Shown: one piece after another, positions 1-9,286 of the stretch
How positions within the stretch are numbered: the first letter of the stretch is position 1
Layout of the letters: each line of letters begins with the position of its first letter
NCBI RefSeq assembly: GCF_964355755.1
Contig: NC_092676.1
Span: forward strand, 14,738,288-14,802,287
DNA from: Antedon mediterranea
Taxonomy: Eukaryota > Echinodermata > Crinoidea > Comatulida > Antedonidae
Direction: 5' to 3'
DNA: 64,000 nucleotides
The notes under the pieces: generated by a model
Told to the model about the DNA's origin: nothing
What the model saw: only the letters and a program-made list of their open reading frames with translations
The model's database searches: none
Made by a program: the position numbers and the translations under genes

Positions 1-264
1 AAATTTTGATGTTTTTGCCATTTTTCACAGATTTTCTATAGTGAAAAAGTACAAACTTAATTGTATACTTATTTTAACCAAAAATACTTACAGTATACAG
101 TTTTTGTTTATAGCAGTGTAAACAACATGTATTGAGTTCCATTTAATGTAGAAAAAAAAAATTTACAAAATGGAGTTTGGTTGATACCATTATTTTAAAA
201 AGGGGTGTTTAAAAAAAATTTTTTTTTTATAAAAGTATACCTCATAAACGTACCTATAACTTCC
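1..264. other. AT-rich intergenic DNA, no gene
   Basis: No coding potential is visible. Around 175-225 there is a block (ggtttggttgataccatt, then aaaaaggggtgttt) that recurs in inverted, diverged form near 3770-3815. The solo LTR may therefore sit inside an older element spanning roughly 0.2-3.8 kb, but the ends are too degraded to define. Confidence 0.4.
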
Positions 265-753
265 TGTCACGAACTCCTCTCACGTATGTTTCCGAGCGGT
301 TGAAAATACTTTAGGAACTCCCTTGTGACATAAAAGTATACACACAAAATCCACAAAGTTGTAAAATAACTCAAACAAAGCTTTAATTTCAATCAACTTC
401 AACTTTTAACAATCCAGTAAGCACTTTAAACAACAGCTTCACAATAACTTTACAATATAATATCCAACCTCTAATCCAACTTCTTCAAAATAAATGCTTC
501 AATCAAAAATCCTTCTCCCTCTTACAATTGTCATACTTCCCCTTATATACAATATGTTCATAACCTTCTAGATCATTCCTTATACTTCTCATTATTACAT
601 GATTACATTACAGTTTCTATTAATAGCACTTCTGGAATGTTCCTGATTGATCTTATTAATTATACATGGTTTCTTAAATCAAAACATCTTATTCTAGAAT
701 GTTCATGTAAATACATGTTACTCTATAATGTTAGGGAATGGTAATTTATTACA
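265..753 (-). mobile_element. Solo LTR with 5-bp target duplication
   Basis: The 489-bp block begins TGTCACGAAC and ends TTTATTACA, so it has TG...CA ends. It is flanked by the direct repeat CTTCC at 260-264 and 754-758. Read on the minus strand it has a TATA box (TATATAAGG, about 544-550) followed by a transcribed-looking region and an ATTAAA-like signal, as expected for an LTR promoter. No internal retrotransposon genes are adjacent, so it is a solo LTR. A diverged relative lies in opposite orientation at about 34111-34700. The Gypsy/BEL/Copia superfamily cannot be decided without the internal region. Confidence 0.72.
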
Positions 754-1199
754 CTTCCAAAGTGGTGTTTTTATATAAATGAGGTTTTGTAATTTGATAG
801 TCAATAGGTTTGTCAACAATAATCACGAAAAAAACACTGGGGTAAATTACGTACATAGGTTTTGTGTTGCCAGGAAAATACGGAAAATACAAAAAAATAA
901 AAACAAAATATCAACCAACAAAACACATGAAACACAATTTAAATATGGCTAATCCAATAATAAAATGTATATTTGGCTTGTCATAATGCTACTAGAGTCA
1001 TACGAATAGTGTAGATAAAATAGGACAATGTGTTGCCAGGTTTATTTCAATTAATTGCCAGAAAAACAGTATTTTGCATTGAAATATTTAGTTGATGGAA
1101 AATAATGGTAAACTTTGAAATAATTGCATCAAGGTTTTTATAAATTTTTAAATCAATTTTGTGTAAAGAGATACAGAAAACCTCCCAAAAAATCTGAAC

Positions 1200-2345
1200 T
1201 TGTAAATAGGTCATTTGAGGTCAAAAGGGGTCAGAATGCAAAACAGGACAGGTCCCCACTTTACTATAACTATTAATGTTTGATCAAAATTTACAAGATA
1301 GTTCATAAAAATTCTCAACAATTTTCATTTTTTACCTATATTGTTACCTTAGCAACCATTTCTATGTGTAACTAAGGAAAGTAATTTAAAAAAAACCCCC
1401 TAAAATAAGGCGTTTTTATGAATACAAATAATTATCATAAATACAAAACATTTTTTCTAGATAGTTTTACATTTCTACTTTTTGCCAAATTTACTTTAAA
1501 TACGGAATCCTAATAATCTCAGAAAGAAAGTCTTGACAAATCTGAATAAAGGTAAAAAATTGACCTTTAGTGTTATCTTAAACCTGTTTACATAACTAAG
1601 GATAATTTTTTAAAATAAAATATGGAGTTTTCTTGAAAAAAATTTACATTTTACATATTGAGGTCAAATGACATCAACATTTTACCTATAGTGTATTGTA
1701 GCAACTGTGTCTATACGTAACTAAGTACAATATTTTTAATATGGGGTTTCAAGACTACAAAAATTGCTTAGGCCTACAACATAGCTTTACTACTTTTTCC
1801 CAAATTTACTTATCTACTGAATCCCAGAAAATGTCTGATCTTGTGAAAGGGTCATTTGTTGGGTCAAATTATGTCAAAATGTATTATTTATGTTATCTTA
1901 GAACCTGTTTCTATGCGTAACTAAGGATAATTGTTTTTTTAAATACAGTTGAACCTCCCGTAAGTGGCCACCCTCGGGACCTGCAAAAGTGGCCGCTTAC
2001 GGGCGGTGGCCGCTTACGGTAGGTACCAAATGCACTAATTAGATAGGAAGAACAAACAGGCTTTTAAGGGAGGTGATCGCTTACGGGAGGTGCCCGCTGT
2101 AAATAAAACATGGGGTTTTCATGAATAAAAATAATCACAGAAAAAAGTCTTACGAATATGACCTTGTGAAATGGTAATTGGAAAATGCAAATAAGGCATG
2201 CCTGCTAATAATCTACAAATTTAAATTTGTATAAGATAAGTATGAAAAATCTAAAGAATATCTCAATTTTAGTTAATACCATAGTAACTGTTGCTATGCA
2301 TAACTAAGGGAAATTAAATAATTTTCAGATAATTATTAATTAATA
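1200..2345. repeat. Degenerate tandem repeat with AACTAAGG core
   Basis: A block of the form GTTACCTTAG-CAACC-TTTCTATG-GTAACTAAGGA recurs near 1345, 1575, 1690, 1890 and 2280, about every 200-300 bp, separated by sequence of the type aggtcaaaatg. The copies are strongly diverged. The array is interrupted by a small MITE at 1946-2099. No coding capacity is visible. Confidence 0.55.
1946..2099. mobile_element. Tc1/mariner- or pogo-type MITE (154 bp)
   Basis: It starts CAGTTGAACCTCCCGTAAG and ends CTTACGGGAGGTGCCCGCTG. The ends are imperfect inverted repeats of about 28 bp, flanked by TA on both sides (1944-1945 and 2100-2101). The interior carries two GGCCGCTTACGG direct copies. It has no transposase and is non-autonomous. 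Confidence 0.7.
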
Positions 2346-2975
2346 ATTACTACTGAATCCAACCATCACAGTAAAAAAAATATAGAATTTAAAACGAATA
2401 TTTAATATAAAGTGCGATATTTTACATGCTGACCTTAAATGAAATGAAATTTCACATCAGGGCTTCAATATTTGTTATGTAGCATTGACATACCTGAGTA
2501 TATCATTGACTTTTGATTGGTTCAATTTTGGAGAGGGGAAAGTTTGAGTTTGAAATAGTTAGGGGGTTGGAGGCGAGGGTCTAAAAACTTAAGTTTATGT
2601 CCTATCTTTTGCATTGCAATTTTTAACTTGGGGTGGGTGGGGGCTTGGAGGAAGGGGGTGGGATGGAGGAGTTTGAATCCGTCTATTGGTTGGGGCGATG
2701 GTAGCGGCAGTGTGGGTGGTGCTTGAATGCATGAATTTGACACTCTATAGTGGATGATCGAACAAAGTGTTGCAGTTTATCTTTTTGTGGTTATTGTCGG
2801 GATAGGTGGGGAAGGGGGGGGGGGTGGGGTTAGTCGGAAGTGGTGGTGGATGGGCATGTGGGATCTGCTTAGTTTAGCAAATAAATGAAGTAAAAAAATG
2901 AAAGAGGAGCTTCAAAATAAGAGAGGAGTAATCTGTTGCAAAGATTAAAATTCACAACGATCTGATAATTTATTC
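2102..2975. other. Intergenic, G-rich patches, no gene
   Basis: No gene is visible. Two guanine-rich patches on the + strand (about 2630-2665, and 2805-2835 with a run of at least nine G) have the spacing of potential G-quadruplexes. The short reading frame on the minus strand here is only the complement of these G-rich runs. Confidence 0.5.
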
Positions 2976-3420
2976 AAATTTCCAGATGATATAACCTATA
3001 ATGATTTACCTTTAGAATTACGAACAATTACATCTAGATTTGCTTTCTCTAAACAACTTAAAGAATTACTTTTATTTAAGTATATAAAAGAATAATCTAT
3101 AATTTACAATGTTTTATATATTGTTAATTCATCAGATATTATCTATTGAACTGATATGGCTTTGTTTATTACAGTATAGTACATACAGCACTTTATGTTA
3201 TGTTATATTATTTATTTATTATTCAACACTTTTTGTTTTGTTTTTGACGTTATCAAATTTTTATTTTCTTTTAAGTTCTGTTGTTTATTTGTTGATTTCG
3301 TAGCTTAAGTTAGTTAAGATAAAAGGTACCAAGCTTGATTAGCTTCGGCTATATCTTGGCTACCTTTTGTATTGAAATTGTTTTTGTTTGATACAATAAA
3401 GAAAGAAGAATAAAAAAATG
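2976..3420 (+). pseudogene. LINE 3' end (CR1/L2-like), truncated
   Basis: Codons 2976-3092 read as the extreme C-terminus of a non-LTR retrotransposon polymerase, with the usual pattern NDLPLELRTITSRFAFSKQL followed by a stop at 3093. Behind it is a 3' UTR with a hairpin (GGTACCAAG ... CTTGGCTACC, 3327-3365) and an A-rich tail around 3395-3420 (aataaagaaagaagaataaa). All upstream parts of the element are missing. The hairpin plus simple tail is the pattern of CR1/L2 elements. Confidence 0.6.
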
Positions 3421-3968
3421 ACATTAAAACTGGGAATTACAGAATCTATAATTAAAAATATTGTTTTTTATCTCACAACACAACTAGAACTATATAAAAC
3501 ATTAAGAATTTTTTTGACCAGTGAGTTTCAAATCAGATAATCAAAGAAAATAAATGTTTTTACTAATATACCTTGTTTTGTTTTTTTTAAATGCCTATGT
3601 TTCTCGCAACACTGCTTGTAGATTTTTAAATTACCCCAGTATTTTATTTTAGAAATCACTTATTAAACATTAGAACTACCTATTTGTAATAAATCAGCAA
3701 AAAAAAAATACACCACTTTGGGCGTTATGGTGAAGTAAAGTTTAGTTGCATTTAACAATTTAAAAAAAGTAAAAAACACCCCCTTTTAAATAAATGGTAT
3801 CTCCCAAAGTATGAAATAAAAAAAAATAAAAAAACATGAAACAGGTACACAATGCATTGTTATTATGCATACACTAATTATTTTTTATAATTAAATGAAC
3901 AAAACAAAAATATCGTTCATCAAAATAGTACCAATATCCATTTTAAACAAGGCCATATAGATGGCTGC
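3421..3968. other. AT-rich intergenic, no gene
   Basis: Nothing coding is seen. The stretch 3720-3815 (ccactttgggcg; aacacccccttttaaa) resembles the block near 175-225 in inverted orientation. Confidence 0.4.
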
Positions 3969-4592
3969 AGTCGCGTGCTCATTAGTGTTTACCGACCGAC
4001 CGACCAACCTACCAACTGACCGAAATTACTGAACATGTTTAAAAATGTTGAAATGTTTAAAAACATTTATATTTTTTAAATTTACACGTGCGTGGCCTGT
4101 CACTTTTGACGTGCTCGTATAACGTAATTTCGAGTTGAAAAGTAAGTCAAGAAAACAGAAATCGGGCAAAAAGAGTGCGCAACAACATTTAACGCGCAGT
4201 GCGCGCGCAAAAATCTGCGCACTCATGGCAATTTTGTAAACGCTTAAAATTGCCTGAAACGTACTCTTATTTATAAATTTTGAAAATTTTAAGCGCGCGT
4301 ACGCATGCGTTACATGCGCTACGCACGTAATTGTATTGCCATATGATGATTTATGCCCTGAAATTTATGAGTACCAAATTTTATTTCATTGTGATTCATG
4401 GTTGTGAAGATATGATTACAAACGTGATTTCGTTAAATCGTGCGTAGACCACGTAATTTTTTATTGCGCACCGTAAAAACATAACCACATCGATTCCTGG
4501 CCATAAGGAATATACTGTGAAAAATTTACTTAGCTAGATTAAACTGATATCACGACCGACATAGTGAACTATAGAGTCGCGTCCACGCGACT
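3969..4592. mobile_element. GTCGCG-ended repeat element, copy 1
   Basis: It begins AGTCGCGTGC, followed by a (CCGA)n microsatellite, and ends with the palindrome GTCGCGTCCACGCGACT. A second copy with the same order of blocks lies at 25652-26342. Shared internal blocks include CATGTTTAAAAATGTTGAAA and GATTTCGTTAAATCGTGCG. No protein is encoded. Short inverted termini (AGTCGCGTG) suggest a non-autonomous DNA transposon, but no target duplication is clear. Confidence 0.6.
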
Positions 4593-5541
4593 AAAAACCT
4601 TATAAAAGGACAAAATTTGTCAAAAACACAAATTTGGCAGTTGCCATGGAAATATATGTGTGAAATAAAAAAATACTTAATATTTGATTTCTCTCAACAC
4701 ATATTTAGCCATGTGCAAAATTTGAAAGAAATCCATTTTTTTTAGTCTGCCACTATTTTTGATATTTCTTTGATTCTTACAGACAATGGCTCTTAAATGT
4801 CTTTCAGACAATGGTTTTTGGGTTATAATTAAACGTTTCTTTTCTATTTTTATTCGTGAATAAATATTTTTTTTTTACAGAAGTGAATAACTTTTGTATT
4901 TGCAAGTAAAATACAAGAAGAAGCCATACTTTAATATGTCATAATTGTGCAATTGAAATTAAAAAATAACAAATTCTGAATCTGTAAAAGATGCTGTGCT
5001 TATATTAAATAATTAAACAGACTCAGTTTAGTTTATTTTATTGCTAAGGTCAAGTCTAAGTTCAAGTGTGAACAAATTGTATCCTATTAGTATTACAAAC
5101 AAAAACTTTACCATTATATTATGGACTGTTGTAATAATGATTATCTGACAGCGAATTACAGTATTATGATATCGGTCTAGATTGTTGACAGTCAAATGGG
5201 GCTCATTGTAAATACCAGCCTAGACAGCCAAAATAATGTTTTGATTATTTGACAGTGAATGATTATATACCGGCCTAGGTTGACAGCAAGAACAAAGTCA
5301 TTATTTATTGAACAAGATTTTACAGGACTCTGTCTAGACTCTCTTCTCCCAGACGTGCTTTGGGGTTTGTAATTTGAGCATGACCCGTCCTAGTTTACAA
5401 ATTATCAAAAACGTCAGCCTCTTGCTGCTTGATATAGTTTCTGATGAGTAGTCCTCTGGGGATGTAGCTGGCTAAAGCAGCAGCGTGAAAATCTAAATAC
5501 CGAAAATAAGTTTGTATAATTTTTTTTAATGTCGCCCCGGC
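4593..5541. repeat. Old interspersed repeat family (R1), uninterrupted copy
   Basis: About 4800-5340 contains blocks (acagaagtgaataacttttg; gctaaggtcaagtct; attatctgacagcgaattac) that recur in order, but interrupted by insertions, at 9690-9868 plus 16242-18620. They recur inverted at 20385-20690 and in part near 51570-51660. This copy serves as the empty-site comparison for the insertions in NUP42 intron 1. No gene is seen. The flanks (4593-4800 and 5340-5541) hold nothing I recognise. Confidence 0.6.
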
Positions 5542-5673
5542 CGCGATTTTTTTTTTCGTACATAAGTTGGGGACCCCTCATGAAACGTCACAAAATAAAC
5601 ATGAATAATTCATCAGTTAAATTTGTTGTTCCGCTAATAATATTTCCGCTTATGTACGAAAAAAAAAATCGCG
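5542..5673. mobile_element. 132-bp palindromic MITE
   Basis: It begins CGCGATTTTTTTTTTCGTAC and ends GTACGAAAAAAAAAATCGCG, with inverted ends of about 25 bp. It is flanked by a direct CCCCGGC on each side (5535-5541 and 5674-5680), so a 7-bp target duplication is likely. Longer relatives of the same ends bound the element at 44061-46036. Confidence 0.65.
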
Positions 5674-5674
5674 C

Positions 5675-8275
5675 CCCGGCCCTCTACTCGATGGGTGTTT
5701 CTAAAAACCATGGCTCGAAAACAAAGATCTTATAATCAAAAAGACCATGTAGAGAGAGGGCAGCAGACTCCAATGTTATCGAGCATTCTCTACTTCTACG
5801 GAGCGCCATTTATGCCTTTATTTACTTACGAAATAGAAATAGTACTACGGTAGCTGCTCCAGTGGACCAAATTTAGCACTAGTGGAGCGCAGTGATATAA
5901 AATAGAAATAAGTCACTAATTTTAATATTCTTTTCGTATGTTAATACACTGTGCTCAAGTGGACACAATTTGGCACCAGTGAGGAGCACAGTGATATAAA
6001 ATAGAAATAATTGTCACTGAATTTTAATATCTTTTCGTATGTTAATACACTGTGCTCAAGTGGACCCAATTTGGAGCCAGGGGAGCACAGTGATATAAAA
6101 TAGAAATAAGTCACTGAATTTTAATATCTTTTCGTATGTTAATACACTGTGCTCAAGTGGACCCAATTTGGAGCCAGGGGAGCACAGTGATATAAAATAG
6201 AAATATTAAGTCACTGAATTTTAATATCTTTTCGTATGTTAATACACTATGCTCAAGTGGACCCATTTTGGCGCCAGGAGAGCACAGTGATATAAAATAG
6301 AAAGAAGTCACTGAATGAATGTTAATATATTTTCGTATGTTAATACACTGTGCTCAAGAAGTGGACCCAATATGGAGCCAGTGGAGCACAGTGATATAAA
6401 ATAGAAATAAGTCATTGAATTTTAATATCTTTTATGTACGAAAACAAAAATCGCGCCCCGGCCCTCTACTCGATGGGTGTTTCTAAAAACCATGGCTCAA
6501 AAACAAAGATCTTATAATTTATCAAAAAGACCATGTAGAGAGAGGGCAGCAGACTCCAATGTTATCGCGCATTCTCTACTTCTACGGAGCGCCATTTATG
6601 CCTTTATTTACTTACGAAATAGAAATAGTACTACGGTAGCTGCTCCAGTGGACCAAATTTAGCACTAGTGGAGCGCAGTGATATAAAATAGAAATAAGTC
6701 ACTAATTTTAATATTCTTTTCGTATGTTAATACACTGTGCTCAAGTGGACACAATTTGGCGCCAGTGAGGAGCACAGTGATATAAAATAGAAATAATTGT
6801 CACTGAATTTTAATATCTTTTCGTATGTTAATACACTGTGCTCAAGTGGACCCAATTTGGAGCCAGGGGAGCACAGTGATATAAAATATAAATAAGTCAC
6901 TGAATTTTAATATCTTTTCGTATGTTAATACACTGTGCTCAAGTGGACCCAATTTGGAGCCAGGGGAGCACAGTGATATAAAATAGAAATAAAGTCACTG
7001 AATTTTAATATCTTTTCGTATGTTAATACACTGTGCTCAAGTGGACCCATTTTGGCCCCAGGAGAGCACAGTGATATAAAATAGAAAGAAGTCACTTAAT
7101 GTTAATATATTTTCGTATGTTAATACACTGTGCTCAAGAAGTGAACCCAATATGGAGCCAGTGGAGCACAGTGATATAAAATAGAAATAAGTCATTGAAT
7201 TTTAATATCTTTTCGTATGTTAATTCACTGTGCTCAAGTGAACCCAACCGAATTTGGAGCTAGGGGAGCACAGTGATATAAAATAGATACAAGTCACTGA
7301 ATTTTAATATCTTTTCGTATGTTAATACACTGTGCTCAAGTGGACCCAATTTGGAGCCAGTGGAGCACAGTGATATAAAATAGAAATAAGTCACTAAATT
7401 TTAATATCTTTTCGTATTAATACACTGTGCTCAAGTGGACACAATTTGGAGCCAGGGGAGCACAGTGATATAAAATAGAAAAAAAGTCACTGAATTTTAA
7501 TATCTTTTCGTATGTTAATACACTGTGCTCAAGTGGACCCAATTTGGAGCCAGTGGAGCACAGTGATATAAATAGAAAAAAGTCACTGAATGTTAATATC
7601 TTTTCGTATGTTAATACACTGTGCTCAAGTGGACCCGATTTGGCGGCAGGAGAGAACAGTGATATAAAATAGAAATAAGTCATTGAATGTTAATATATTT
7701 TCGTATGTTAATACACTGTGCTCAAGTGGACCCAATTTGGCGCCAGTGGAGCAGTGATATAAAATGGAAAAAGTCACTGAATTTTAATATATATTAATAT
7801 ATTTATAGATATTAAAATTCAGTGACTTTTTTCTATTTTATATCACTGTGCTCCCCTGGCTCCAAATTGGGTCCACTTGAGCACAGTATATTGACATACG
7901 AAAAGATATTCAAATTCAGTGACTTTTTTCTATTTTATATCACTGTGCTCCCCTGGCTCCAAATTGATCCACTTGAGCACAGTGTATTAACATATGACGA
8001 AAAGATATTAAAATTCAGTGATTTATTTTTATTTTATATCATTGTGCTCCCATGGCTCCAAATTGGGTCCACTTGAGCACAGTGTTATTAACATACGAAA
8101 TAATATTAAAATTCAGTGACTTTAAAATTAGTGACTTATTTCTATTTTACATCACTGTGCTCCACCGGTGCTAAATTTGGTCCACTGGAGCAGTTACCGT
8201 AGTACTATTTCTAATTAGGAAGTAAATAAAGGCATAAATGGCGCTCCGTACAAATAGAGAATGCTCGAACATCGA
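5675..8275. repeat. Hairpin satellite within a fold-back element
   Basis: About 16 tandem copies of a ~98-bp unit run from 5860 to 7795. Four inverted copies follow (7800-8190), so the whole block folds back on a centre near 7795. Outer arms (5775-5870 and 8175-8275) share the inverted block around gagcattctct and ggagcgccatttatgcct. Each unit carries the perfect 10-bp stem CACTGTGCTC...GAGCACAGTG around a loop of about 26 nt. A segment of roughly 780 bp (5655-6430) is itself duplicated in tandem from about 6432. Reading frames here are products of the repeat period and not genes. Confidence 0.75.
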
Positions 8276-8317
8276 AATGACGCTTTGAATATACCTCCGG
8301 TGGTTTATAAGTTGTTT

Positions 8318-9158
8318 CAAAGAATATATATCACAAGAATGAGTAATCCGCGATTTTCCCTGTAACAGTAATATTGTCCATGTATAGGGCGCCGCCATAA
8401 GTGTGGATGTATCTGGGATGTATACAACTTTTTGTGACGGTTTCACTAATCAAAGGCTGGACCACCGGGTAGTATTTTCATGATAAAAAATGTTATAAAC
8501 TACATGCCAACATCATGTTAAATACTATTTGGATGTTTAATTGTTTGTTTTATGCAATTTATTTAGTAAAAACTGCCGTATAAACAGTTTGCTTTATCAA
8601 CCGGGCGCTACGATAGCGTGACCGGGCGTGTTGGTGTTTACGCGTTTTCACGAACGATAGTTTAATAATATTCCTATATTTAAACTTGTTTCTGGTAAAA
8701 CAAATAAATGTTAATGATATTTAACATTTTGTCCTATTAATAACATGTATTTTATACTAATTTATATCATAAAAACAATACTTAATTTACCGGGCGTAGA
8801 GTAGTACACGGCAATGGTAAAGAATAGGCCGTGCTGAGTAACGATTCGTTTCGGATTTTTGGTGTTGCTGTGTTAGGCTTTTTTTGTGAACTAACTTAGC
8901 ATGTTAGTAAATAATTGTCTGTAAAAGTGAATGTACACTAGTTTGTTAATAAATACGTATTATAAAATAGTTTACAATTGCAAAATATATTATCATAATT
9001 CTATTTAATGTGACATGTATAATATCTATTAAATCAAGTCTTATTTAGTATGTATACATCCGCCCTTATGCGGGCGGGCATCACTCTCTGGAGCTCTCTG
9101 TTACAAATTTCTCATGCAAAAATCGCGGAATACTCATTCTTGTGATATATATTCTTTG
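8318..9158. mobile_element. 841-bp DNA transposon, 7-bp TSD family, copy 1
   Basis: Terminal inverted repeats of 40 bp with one mismatch start CAAAGAATATATATCAC and end GTGATATATATTCTTTG. A 7-bp direct repeat GTTGTTT flanks it (8311-8317 and 9159-9165). The interior is non-coding. A second copy (38685-39526) is about 95% alike by eye and has its own 7-bp duplication. The right end lies 49 bp before the NUP42 start codon. Confidence 0.8.
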
Positions 9159-9207
9159 GTTGTTTGGTTTACTCAGAATTGAAAATTATTAATTTATAAT
9201 AGCAAAG
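9159..9207 (+). promoter_or_regulatory. Presumed NUP42 5' leader, transposon-adjacent
   Basis: Only 49 bp separate the right end of the 841-bp transposon from the ATG at 9208. The context of the ATG is agcaaagATGg, with a purine at -3 and G at +4, a good initiation context. The transcription start must therefore lie in the transposon, or a further non-coding exon lies upstream. No TATA box is evident in this short stretch. Confidence 0.35.
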
Positions 9208-9286
9208 ATGGTTGTATGTAAATATTTTTTACAAGGAAACTGTCGATTTGGAGAGAAATGTTACTATGAACACACACAAAATACAG
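9208..9286 (+). CDS. NUP42: NUP42 exon 1 (CCCH zinc finger)
   Basis: Encodes MVVCKYFLQGNCRFGEKCYY and the following EHTQNT: a C-X7-C-X5-C-X3-H finger at the very N-terminus, as in known NUP42. The donor is ACAG|gtaagc, phase 1. Confidence 0.9.

Noticed and set aside
5430-5500. Hammerhead ribozyme (CTGATGAG ... GAAA)
   Set aside because: The CTGATGAG and GAAA boxes are there, but the stem between them does not pair. It may be a retroelement 3'-end motif instead.
7417-8076. Repeated-protein frames (…PLEHSVLTYEKIL…)
   Set aside because: They arise because the ~98-bp hairpin units happen to stay open. They occur on both strands of the same satellite.
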